This document shows, one piece after another, positions 1-6,594 of a stretch of DNA of 13,255 bases. The notes under the pieces were generated by a model. The model was not told the origin of the DNA and did not search any database. It saw nothing but the letters and a program-made list of their open reading frames with translations. This stretch comes from an uncultured Blautia sp. (lineage in GTDB: Bacteria; Bacillota; Clostridia; Lachnospirales; Lachnospiraceae), in the NCBI GenBank assembly GCA_900552095.1, contig URYM01000027.1, forward strand, positions 1 through 13,255. Reading direction: 5' to 3'. The position numbers were made by a program, and so were the translations under genes. How positions within the stretch are numbered: position 1 is the first letter of the stretch; each line of letters starts with the position of its first letter.

Positions 1-33
1 CAGCTTAAGGATGGAGAGCGGATCTGGAACAGC
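1..33. repeat. Left arm of a perfect 33-base inverted repeat (partner 150-182)
   Basis: Bases 1-33 are the exact reverse complement of bases 150-182. Both copies lie in the same ATPase gene, 116 bases apart. Identity ends at base 34, and the left side is cut by the window edge. The arm at 150-182 reads as normal ATPase sequence (LQLKDGERIWNS) and is the genuine copy. The arm at 1-33 replaces the sequence expected after the D-loop. A fold-back chimera at a contig end explains this best. Confidence 0.9.
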
Positions 34-587
34 ACCGCCACATCCAGGGCACTGGTAGGCTCATCCGCCAGAAGAACAGGCGGTTCCAGCAGCATGGCGG
101 CAGCAATTCCGACCCTCTGGCTCATCCCGCCGGAAAGTTCAAAGGGATAGCTGTTCCAGATCCGCTCTCCATCCTTAAGCTGCAGTTTCTCAAAAAGACG
201 GATTGCTTTTTCTTTTGCCTCCCTTTTGTTCCCCTTTCCATGAACCGCCATACTTTCACAGATCTGCGCGCCGATTGTCCGGATCGGACAGAAGGACGCT
301 CCCGCATCCTGAAAGATCATACCGATCCCGGATCCCCGGATTTTCTGCATCTCCTTAGGGGAAAGCTTTGTCAGGTTTCTTCCCTTCAATAAGATTCTTC
401 CGCCTGTCACCTGTCCGGCGCCCCCCAGCAGTCCCACAGCCGCCTTTAAAAGCGTACTCTTTCCGCTTCCCGACTCTCCCACGATCCCCAGGATTTCTCC
501 GGGGAAAAGGGAAAAACTCACACCGCGGATCACAGGGCGCCCTTCAAAAGCGACTTCCAGCGACTCATACTTTAAAAGTTCTTCCAT
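1..587 (-). CDS. ABC transporter ATP-binding protein, Dpp/Opp/Nik type (partial, 3' end missing)
   Basis: This is the cytoplasmic ATPase that would power the importer encoded just upstream. About 185 trustworthy residues are visible. They contain Walker A GESGSGKST at residues 37-45, a Q-loop (MIFQD, 90-94), the ABC signature LSGGMSQR at 151-158 and Walker B with D-loop LLADEPTSALD at 172-182. This order and spacing fit the DppD/OppD/NikD family, whose members run to about 250-330 residues. The ATG at 587-585 follows the substrate-binding protein by 17 bases and has a GGGGGG ribosome site five bases upstream. Family-like sequence stops after DVAV near base 34. The remaining bases to the window edge are an inverted copy of bases 150-182 and are probably not real gene sequence. 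A partner ATPase (DppF/OppF type) would be expected next but lies outside. The family call is firm and the substrate is unknown. Confidence 0.93.
   Translation of the reverse strand, partial: MEELLKYESLEVAFEGRPVIRGVSFSLFPGEILGIVGESGSGKSTLLKAAVGLLGGAGQVTGGRILLKGRNLTKLSPKEMQKIRGSGIGMIFQDAGASFCPIRTIGAQICESMAVHGKGNKREAKEKAIRLFEKLQLKDGERIWNSYPFELSGGMSQRVGIAAAMLLEPPVLLADEPTSALDVAVLFQIRSPSLS
150..182. repeat. Right arm of the 33-base inverted repeat (genuine coding copy)
   Basis: This is the in-frame coding copy of the inverted repeat. It encodes the helical-domain residues LQLKDGERIWNS just before the ABC signature. Its reverse complement recurs at 1-33. Confidence 0.9.
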
Positions 588-605
588 TTCAGCCCCCCGT
601 TTTTC

Positions 606-2183
606 TCACTCTGCAGGAGCCAGTTCGGCAGTAATCTCATAAAAATCACAGGGATGTGCCGTAAGACCGGTCACAGAGGACTTGCTGATCATGCTCATCT
701 TCAGATGAGAACAGAAAACAAATGCATGATCGTCCAGCAGAATCTGCTGCATCTGCACAGCCAGCTCTCCTCTCCTGTCCGGATCAAAAGTTCCCTTCAT
801 TTCCCGGGCCAGCCCCTCCAGTTCGTCGCTGTGGTAATGGCCGTTGTTCACCGTGGAACTGTCCAGACAATGGGTGGTAAAAAAGTATTCTGGATCCCCG
901 GTAGGAGCCGTCACCATGGCGCTGGCGTACACATCCCAGGCGGAAGCATCTGTCCGGATCCTGTTATGATCCGCTGTACTGTTGATTTTCACATCCATAC
1001 CGATTTCCTTTAAGCTGGCCTGCGCTGCCTCTGCCAGAAGGGGAAGCTCCTGACGGCTGGGATAAGTCAGCCAGCGGATTACCAGATCCTGCCCGTCTTT
1101 TTCCCGGATCCCGTCTCCGTCGGTATCTGTCCATCCGGCTTCCTCCAGAACCTGTTTTGCTCCCTCCGGATCATAAGATTCCCCTTTCACCGCATCACCG
1201 CCGAAAGAAAAATTGTCCGGGTAAGCGCCCGCTGCCACATAACCATTTCCATCCAGAAGCGTATTCACAAACCCTTTCTTATCAATCCCCATGGCAATCG
1301 CCTTTCTCACGGCATCCTCCTGTATGACAGGACTCTCAAAATTCATGTGGGCAAAAAAGGCCCGGCTGGTAGCGCAGCTGGAAAAGATATAGTCTTCCCC
1401 TTCAAACAGAGGATAGCTGGCATAGGGCACACCATACGCTGCATCGATCTCTCCCGACTGCAGAGCCATGGTCAGTGTGTCACCATCAGAAATGGTCCGC
1501 ACCATAATCGCATCATAACCCGGATCTCCGTTCCAGTAATCTTCATTTTTCACCAGATCCACCCTCTCCCCCGACACCAGATGCTCCGCCTTATACGGGC
1601 CTGTTCCGGATACAATCCCTTCTTCTGTCGCTCCCGCCTCCATATCGATAATACAGCCGTAAGGATCACTCAGATAGTTCAGAAACGTCGGGTTCGGCTC
1701 GGTGGTTTTTACAGTCACCGTCTGCCCTTCCGCTGCAATGCTGTCAATCATCAGATTGCCGCTGGCCCGTTCATGTACCTTCACCAGATCCTCCAGGCAC
1801 TCTTTCACCGCCTGGCCGTCCACCGCCCTTCCGGTAGAAAAAGTTACATCCTCTTTCAGCGTGATCACCCAGGTCAGCTCATCCGGATTCTCATAACTTT
1901 CCGCCAGCCAGGGCTCGATCTCCATCGTATCGGAATATTTAAAAAGAGTCTCACCAATCCCGTAGCGGATGCAGGCCCACCCGGAATACGCATTGTGGGG
2001 ATTCACGTCCGGCTCCTCATTTTCCGGATTAAAGGTGGTATCCCCCAGAACAAAGGTCTTCTTTCCCGTATCTTCCCCGGGATCTGTATTTCCCTGTTCT
2101 GTTTTTCCACATCCCACCAAAAGTCCCGCTGCCAGGCAGCCGGCCGCCAGAAGTATTCCTGTTCGTCTTCTCTTCCGCATCAT
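606..2183 (-). CDS. Extracellular solute-binding lipoprotein, family 5 (peptide/nickel type)
   Basis: This membrane-anchored receptor delivers ligand to the two permeases encoded upstream. The 525-residue product opens with a basic stretch (RKRRR), a hydrophobic segment and lipobox LVGC, so Cys25 is the predicted lipidated residue. The mature part has family 5 hallmarks: NPHNAYSGW at 61-69, GETLFKYS at 77-84, PWLAESY at 91-97, then GTGPY and NEDYWNGDP further on. The distal lobe carries a KQVLEEAGWTDTDGDGIREKDG segment (typical of Dpp/Opp/Nik receptors; ligand not defined). I chose the ATG at 2183 because AGGAAAGGAAG lies just upstream and the signal peptide starts there. The longer in-frame start at 2249 overlaps the permease gene and would put about 22 extra residues before the signal. 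ATG 2180 is equally possible. A NikA-like or peptide receptor fits, and the ligand is not determined. Confidence 0.93.
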   Translation of the reverse strand: MMRKRRRTGILLAAGCLAAGLLVGCGKTEQGNTDPGEDTGKKTFVLGDTTFNPENEEPDVNPHNAYSGWACIRYGIGETLFKYSDTMEIEPWLAESYENPDELTWVITLKEDVTFSTGRAVDGQAVKECLEDLVKVHERASGNLMIDSIAAEGQTVTVKTTEPNPTFLNYLSDPYGCIIDMEAGATEEGIVSGTGPYKAEHLVSGERVDLVKNEDYWNGDPGYDAIMVRTISDGDTLTMALQSGEIDAAYGVPYASYPLFEGEDYIFSSCATSRAFFAHMNFESPVIQEDAVRKAIAMGIDKKGFVNTLLDGNGYVAAGAYPDNFSFGGDAVKGESYDPEGAKQVLEEAGWTDTDGDGIREKDGQDLVIRWLTYPSRQELPLLAEAAQASLKEIGMDVKINSTADHNRIRTDASAWDVYASAMVTAPTGDPEYFFTTHCLDSSTVNNGHYHSDELEGLAREMKGTFDPDRRGELAVQMQQILLDDHAFVFCSHLKMSMISKSSVTGLTAHPCDFYEITAELAPAE

Positions 2184-2199
2184 TCTTCTTCCTTTCCTG

Positions 2200-3024
2200 C
2201 TATTTCTTTTTTGTATTGTTTTTCGGATCCAGGTAATCCCGCACCGCATCCCCCAGCAGATTAAAGATCACCACCGCAATAAAAATGGCAATTCCCGGAC
2301 CAAGGATCACCCAGGGATGCGTCTGCAGCATGCTTCTGCCTCCGCTCATCATATTTCCCAGCTCTGCTGTGGGAGGCTGGGCGCCCAACCCCAGAAAGGA
2401 AAGGCCTGCCAGCTCCATCAGCATCGTCCCGATATCCAGCACGGCAGTGACCAGCACCGGTCCCAGAATATTGGGAAAAATATGCTTTGTAATAATCTTC
2501 CAGGGTGTCCCTCCCGCCAGCCGGGCCGCTTTTATGTAGTCACTCCCCTTGATCGACAGCGTCTGGCTTCTGGCGATCCGGGCATATTTGGGCCAGCTGA
2601 TCAGAGCCAGCGCCAGCACTGCATTTTTCAGCCCTCCATTCAGAAGGGCAGCAATGGCCATGGCAAAAACAAGCCCCGGAAAGGCCAGACAGATATCTGA
2701 GATCCGCATGAGGATCCCATCCAGAATCCCTCCGAAATAACCGCAGAGTACTCCCATCACTGTTCCCACCACCGTGATAATCGCCACCAGGGCGAGGGCA
2801 GACAGAACACTGGTCTGAAGTCCTGCCAGGATCCTGGAAAAGAGATCCCTCCCGAAGCGGTCTGTCCCTGCCAGATGGGAAGCTCCCGGCGGCAGAAGAG
2901 ACTGGCTGATATCCTGGGCATTTGGATCATAGGGGCAGAGCTTCTGGGCAAAGATTACCGTCAGCATCAGGAGAGCCGCCAGAACAAGAAAGATCGAGAG
3001 TCTTACTTTTCTCCGTTTTCTCAT
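2200..3024 (-). CDS. ABC transporter permease, DppC/NikC type
   Basis: This is one of two membrane subunits of the importer. The product has 274 residues and one N-terminal membrane segment (about 9-26). It then has the family signature HLAGTDRFGRDLFSRI at 50-65 and several further hydrophobic segments. The EAA-type coupling loop KGSDYIKAARLAGGTPW at 159-175 should dock on the ATPase. The C-terminus ends GDAVRDYLDPK, usual for DppC/OppC/NikC proteins. Length is normal for the family. The ATG at 3024 overlaps the stop of the preceding permease gene by four bases (ATGA), indicating translational coupling. The next gene starts 16 bases after its TAG. The subunit type is secure, but transported substrate cannot be inferred from the permease alone. 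Confidence 0.95.
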   Translation of the reverse strand: MRKRRKVRLSIFLVLAALLMLTVIFAQKLCPYDPNAQDISQSLLPPGASHLAGTDRFGRDLFSRILAGLQTSVLSALALVAIITVVGTVMGVLCGYFGGILDGILMRISDICLAFPGLVFAMAIAALLNGGLKNAVLALALISWPKYARIARSQTLSIKGSDYIKAARLAGGTPWKIITKHIFPNILGPVLVTAVLDIGTMLMELAGLSFLGLGAQPPTAELGNMMSGGRSMLQTHPWVILGPGIAIFIAVVIFNLLGDAVRDYLDPKNNTKKK

Positions 3025-3965
3025 ACCTTATCACCTCCCAGCCGGATTCTCGGATCCAGCACCCGGTAGGAGAGATCCGTAATCAGGTTGACGGCAACGT
3101 AAATAACAGCCATCCACATCACATATGCCTGGATCATGGGATAATCCCGCATATTGATCGCATCTACCGCAAGTTTGCCCACACCGTCCCACATAAAAAT
3201 AGATTCTACAATCGCTGTTCCCCCCAGGAGACTTCCCACAGAGAGCATCAGCAGAGTCAGGATCGTCACCAGGCAGGCCCGTAGCACGCTTTTTGTCAGT
3301 GTGACAGAAAAAGGGATCCCCCTGGCCGCAGCACCGGTCACATAGTCCTTTCCCAGTTCCTCCAGCACCGCTGCCCGCACCTGGCGCAGATATTTGGCAG
3401 ACATGGCGATCGCCAGCGTGAGCGCCGGCAGAATTACATTCTGCAGGTTTACCTCAGAAGCGATCACCGGGAACCAGTCAAGCTTTATGGCAAAGAAATA
3501 CATCAGAAGCAGCGCCACAAAAAAATTGGGCATGCTGTTTCCCACAAAACTGCAGCACCGGATTAAATAATCCGTAAACCTGTTCTGTTTCACCGCGGAG
3601 AGAATTCCCAGCGGAACAGAAACCGCCACGGTCAGAAGAAGAGATACCGCAGTCAGAAGAAGGGTGGCAGGCAGCTTGGAGAGAAACACCGAAAAAACAT
3701 CCTTCCCGGAAATATAGCTGGTTCCCATATCTCCCTTCAGGAGATTGCCCAGCCAGACGAAATACTGGGTCAGAAAAGGTTTATCCAGCCCCAGCTCTTC
3801 CCGGGCGCTGTCGATCACTTCCTGAGAGACCGCCTGCCCCGTATTCTCCATCTTCTGCATGACCGCATCGCTTCCTGCCAGACGCATCATGCCAAAAGAG
3901 AGAAAGGTGATCACAAACAGAATGGGAATCAGCTGAAGAAGCCGTTTCCAGACGTATTTCTTCAT
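3021..3965 (-). CDS. ABC transporter permease, DppB/NikB type
   Basis: This is the second membrane subunit of the importer, 314 residues. An N-terminal membrane segment (about 9-28) is followed by an extracytoplasmic stretch containing ELGLDKPFLTQYFVWLGNLL at 57-76. GDMGTSY at 78-84 follows, a characteristic region of DppB/NikB permeases. The EAA-type coupling loop is AVLEELGKDYVTGAAARG at 199-216. The C-terminus ends ITDLSYRVLDPRIR, also typical. Length is normal. Its ATG overlaps the TGA of the upstream deacylase-methyltransferase gene by four bases, and its own TGA overlaps the next ATG in the same way. The enzyme and transporter genes are therefore parts of one translational chain. Subunit identity is secure. 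Confidence 0.95.
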   Translation of the reverse strand: MKKYVWKRLLQLIPILFVITFLSFGMMRLAGSDAVMQKMENTGQAVSQEVIDSAREELGLDKPFLTQYFVWLGNLLKGDMGTSYISGKDVFSVFLSKLPATLLLTAVSLLLTVAVSVPLGILSAVKQNRFTDYLIRCCSFVGNSMPNFFVALLLMYFFAIKLDWFPVIASEVNLQNVILPALTLAIAMSAKYLRQVRAAVLEELGKDYVTGAAARGIPFSVTLTKSVLRACLVTILTLLMLSVGSLLGGTAIVESIFMWDGVGKLAVDAINMRDYPMIQAYVMWMAVIYVAVNLITDLSYRVLDPRIRLGGDKV

Positions 3966-5662
3966 GATTCCTCCTTTTCTTTGCAGACCCGCAGAAGAAA
4001 GAGAGGGGTCGGGTTATAGAATTCATCTTTTTCCCGGTAAATCCTGCCGCTGATGCCCAGATCGATCTGAAAATCCTTCGCCCCAATACGTCCCAGCGTC
4101 TCCAGATCCCAGGCCGGCCTTGCATAGGTACTGATGGGAAGCTGCCTTTTGATTTCCTCACATTCCAGCAGCATCTCATCCCCCAGCGTATGGTGCGCAT
4201 GATTTTCCGGCAGATCCTTCTTATCTGTACAGTCGCTGGCCCCGTAATTGGCATCGAAGTTCAGAAGCACTCCGCCCGGTTTCAGCACCCGCATCCATTC
4301 CCGGTAAGCCCGGGCCGCATCCGGCAACGTCCAGGTCAGATTCCGGGAAATGACAGCGTCAAAGGTCTCATCCTCAAACTTCAGATTCTCTCCATCCATA
4401 ATCTGAAAGCGGCATCGGACCTTTTCTTCCCTTGCAAGAAGAATGGAACGCTCCACCATCTCCGGCGTCAGATCCACCCCGGTCACCTCATGCCCCTCCC
4501 GTGCCAGCAGAATGGAAAAAAATCCCGATCCGCAGCCCACATCCAGGATTTTTAATTCTTTTCCCTCCGGCAGCCGGGGCAGAATCTCTTCCATCCATCT
4601 GGAAGCCAGCGGACTCTTCAGCTCAGCCCTTCTCTGATCCATGAAACTGTCGCTTCGTTTTCCCCAGTACCGGGCGATCCGCTCTTTCCTGTCATCGTAA
4701 TCCGCCGCGATCCGCCCGTATGCGATCAGAGGCCCTTCTTTCAGCACCTGCAAAGATCCGGCCTGATACAGCAGCACGCCGTCCAGTTCCGCCCGGATCC
4801 GCTCCAGCACGCTTCCCTCATAATCCCGGATCTCCCCCAGGCTCTCTCCCCTCCGGATCATATCTCCCGGCTTTTTCGCAGGATACCACATGCCTCCCGC
4901 TGCCGCGGCCTGATAGCAGACGTCCTCCACTTCCAGAGGATAATGCTTCCTGTAATCTTTCTGTCCTCTGTAGATGCCCAGATGGCACAGAATATTATAG
5001 ACGTCCCGTCTGGCCGAATGTACTTCTTCCATATTCCAGGCTCCCATACCGCCCCGCTCCAGAAGAATGGACGGTATTCCCCGGGAAGCCGCATAATTAT
5101 AAGCTCCTCCCAGGGCAACTTCGGAACGCACCATATAGGGAACGTCCACCTGCTGAGCCATCTGCCTGGAACAGTCCGCCACTTCCCGGGAAGCCTTTCC
5201 CGCATAGTACACGTAGGGGGTCAGCTGCTCATAATCATCCCCGCTGTGCAGATCAATATAATAATCTGCCAGCGGAAAAATTTCCTGATTCAGCGCCCAG
5301 GCCAGCGCCTCTGTCTCTGTCCCGTCCGGATCTCCCGGAAAAACCCGGTTCAGATTCTTCCCGTCAGAAGGTCCCATACTGCCCTTTCTGCCCTCGAAGG
5401 CTGTCCGGCTGACTGCCTTCAGGATCAGAATAGTGCCGCAGACCCGTTCCGTCTCCAGCCGCTCAGCCAGCTCAATGGCCGTCTCAATCCCCACATATTC
5501 TCCGCCGTGAATTCCGCCGGTAATGAGCACCGTCCTGCCCGGCTCTCTCCCCCGGAGGATTGCCCCAGGAATCCGGAACCTTCCCTCTGCCAGGGAGACC
5601 TCTCCCATGACTTTCTCTCCGGGTTCGGCACTTAAGCCTCCTACTGTAATTCTTCCATCCAT
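3962..5662 (-). CDS. Fusion protein: AstE/AspA-type zinc deacylase (M14-like) plus class I SAM methyltransferase
   Basis: The 566-residue product has two enzyme halves. Residues about 1-320 resemble succinylglutamate desuccinylase/aspartoacylase. HGGE at 52-55 and DLH at 137-139 supply the zinc ligands H52, E55 and H139. LNR at 104-106 fits the substrate-binding motif, and LLERGG gives the candidate catalytic E202. A beta-rich tail (PGDMIRRGESLGEI, then LDGVLLYQ) is also seen in that family. Residues about 325-566 form a Rossmann methyltransferase with motif I ILDVGCGSGFF at 372-382, VDLTPEM at 396-402, FDAVISRNLTW at 434-444 and LKPGGVLLNFDAN at 460-472. No signal peptide is visible, so it is probably cytoplasmic. 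The ATG directly abuts the stop of the upstream methyltransferase gene (TAG|ATG), with GGGAGAAG as ribosome site. It likely hydrolyses an N-acyl or amide bond and methylates a related small molecule. The substrate is unknown. Confidence 0.88.
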   Translation of the reverse strand: MDGRITVGGLSAEPGEKVMGEVSLAEGRFRIPGAILRGREPGRTVLITGGIHGGEYVGIETAIELAERLETERVCGTILILKAVSRTAFEGRKGSMGPSDGKNLNRVFPGDPDGTETEALAWALNQEIFPLADYYIDLHSGDDYEQLTPYVYYAGKASREVADCSRQMAQQVDVPYMVRSEVALGGAYNYAASRGIPSILLERGGMGAWNMEEVHSARRDVYNILCHLGIYRGQKDYRKHYPLEVEDVCYQAAAAGGMWYPAKKPGDMIRRGESLGEIRDYEGSVLERIRAELDGVLLYQAGSLQVLKEGPLIAYGRIAADYDDRKERIARYWGKRSDSFMDQRRAELKSPLASRWMEEILPRLPEGKELKILDVGCGSGFFSILLAREGHEVTGVDLTPEMVERSILLAREEKVRCRFQIMDGENLKFEDETFDAVISRNLTWTLPDAARAYREWMRVLKPGGVLLNFDANYGASDCTDKKDLPENHAHHTLGDEMLLECEEIKRQLPISTYARPAWDLETLGRIGAKDFQIDLGISGRIYREKDEFYNPTPLFLLRVCKEKEES

Positions 5663-6445
5663 CTATTCTTCTCCCTTTCCCGCACAGATCAAAAAGAGGG
5701 GAGTTGATCCGTAATTTAACTTTTCCTCCCTGCTCCAGAGCCTCTGCCAGATATCCTCATCCGTCCGGATTCCCTGAAATCCTGTCTCTTCCAGCACCCG
5801 GCGGTCCCAGTCGGGTCTGCCGATCCGGGAGAGCGGTACCTGAAGGGCAATTTTCTCCATGGCATCGATATCCGTACACAGATAATGATCTTCCAGGGCC
5901 GACTTTTCCACATTGACCCGGTCTTGCTCGTAAGCTTTCCTTTTTTCCCCGTCATAGAGGTAGCCGTACCAGTTCGCATCAAAGTTCAGAAGGATACCGC
6001 CCGGTTTCAGTACACGGTACCACTCCCGGTAGGCCTGCTCCGGATTTTCCAGATTCCAGGTAAGATTTCTGGAGAGCACCACATCAAAAGTTTCATCCGC
6101 AAAAGACAGATCCTGGGCGTCCATGCGGAGCAGGGTCACTTCTCCGGCTCTGTCTCCCGCGTATTTCTTCAGATTTTCTCCGGCCTTCTTAAGCATCCCG
6201 GGCGTATAATCCACAGCTGTCACCGCATAGCCTGCCCGGGCAAGGATCACCGGAAAGAACCCCGGCCCGGTTCCCACATCCAGGATCTTCATCTTCCTCT
6301 TTTCTCCTGCCGGAAAATGTTCCTCGAGAACCGAAAGCCACGCTCTTTTCTGCTCCCCCGCCAGCTCTTTTTCATTTACCTCCGAATACCCCTCCGGCCG
6401 GGTACTCCAGTAAGCTTCTATCTGATTCAATAACTCTTCTGCCAT
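5663..6445 (-). CDS. Class I SAM-dependent methyltransferase (Methyltransf_11-like)
   Basis: The product has 260 residues and is a stand-alone methyltransferase opening the accessory operon. SAM-binding motif I is ILDVGTGPGFF at 54-64. AVDYTPGML at 77-85 follows, with an acidic residue expected to hold the SAM ribose. FDVVLSRNLTW at 120-130 and VLKPGGILLNFDAN at 145-158 come next. It is a clear paralogue of the methyltransferase half of the next gene: from SRNLTW to FDAN, 26 of 34 residues are identical, and both end in a TPLFL segment. No signal or membrane segment is seen. The ATG at 6445 has AGAGGAA five bases upstream. Its TAG stop abuts the next ATG. A small-molecule acceptor is likely given the transporter context, but which one is not shown. 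Confidence 0.9.
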   Translation of the reverse strand: MAEELLNQIEAYWSTRPEGYSEVNEKELAGEQKRAWLSVLEEHFPAGEKRKMKILDVGTGPGFFPVILARAGYAVTAVDYTPGMLKKAGENLKKYAGDRAGEVTLLRMDAQDLSFADETFDVVLSRNLTWNLENPEQAYREWYRVLKPGGILLNFDANWYGYLYDGEKRKAYEQDRVNVEKSALEDHYLCTDIDAMEKIALQVPLSRIGRPDWDRRVLEETGFQGIRTDEDIWQRLWSREEKLNYGSTPLFLICAGKGEE

Positions 6446-6450
6446 TCTTT

Positions 6451-6512
6451 TTCCTCTTCTTCTGTCTCTTAAACTTTCCCATTATTTTATCAAAAGAGAA
6501 AAACGCCCACAA
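6451..6512 (-). promoter_or_regulatory. Weak candidate promoter and ribosome site for the methyltransferase-transporter operon
   Basis: On the minus strand TTGTGG (6512-6507) and TAAAAT (6489-6484) are separated by 17 bases. The -35 matches consensus at only three positions and lies inside the terminator hairpin of the previous unit, so the call is tentative. AGAGGAA at 6457-6451 is a plausible ribosome site. No riboswitch-sized leader fits between the T-tract and the start codon. Confidence 0.3.
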
Positions 6513-6534
6513 GCCCCCCAGGGGGATGTGAGCG
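6492..6534 (-). terminator. Rho-independent terminator downstream of ftsZ
   Basis: On the minus strand, CGCTCACA pairs with TGTGGGCG (one T-G wobble). Inside this a CCCC/GGGG stem encloses a short loop. The hairpin spans 6534-6504 and is followed by TTTTTCTCTTTT (6503-6492). It lies 60 bases beyond the ftsZ stop and should separate the division cluster from the methyltransferase-transporter operon. Confidence 0.8.
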
Positions 6535-6541
6535 CAAAAGA

Positions 6542-6581
6542 AGCACAGAACGGAAAATCTTCCGATCTGCCGCCCTGTGCT
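6542..6581 (-). other. Hairpin between ftsZ stop and the terminator
   Basis: AGCACAG (6581-6575) pairs perfectly with CTGTGCT (6548-6542). Within the loop CGGAA and TTCCG form a second stem. The following T-tract is short (TCTTTT), so on its own it is a weak terminator. It may protect the ftsZ mRNA end or act with the next hairpin. Confidence 0.55.
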
Positions 6582-6594
6582 GTTTCTCTTCAGT

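Noticed and set aside
1..182. Transposon end or invertible-element repeat formed by the 33-base inverted repeat
   Set aside because: Both arms lie in the same ATPase frame, with no transposase, recombinase or target duplication nearby. The left arm coincides with the window edge, so an artefact is more likely.
2184..2249. N-terminal extension of the binding protein to 2249
   Set aside because: It would place about 22 polar residues before the signal peptide and overlap the permease gene by 50 bases. The ATG at 2183 has a good ribosome site and a normal lipoprotein signal.
1347..2264. 305-codon plus-strand open frame opposite the binding-protein gene
   Set aside because: It is antisense to a clear family 5 binding protein, has no recognisable motif and runs across the end of the permease gene.
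6446..6594. Riboswitch (for example a nickel/cobalt or SAM type) ahead of the methyltransferase-transporter operon
   Set aside because: After the ftsZ terminator only about 46 bases remain before the ATG, too short for known classes. The hairpins present are explained as terminators of the previous unit.
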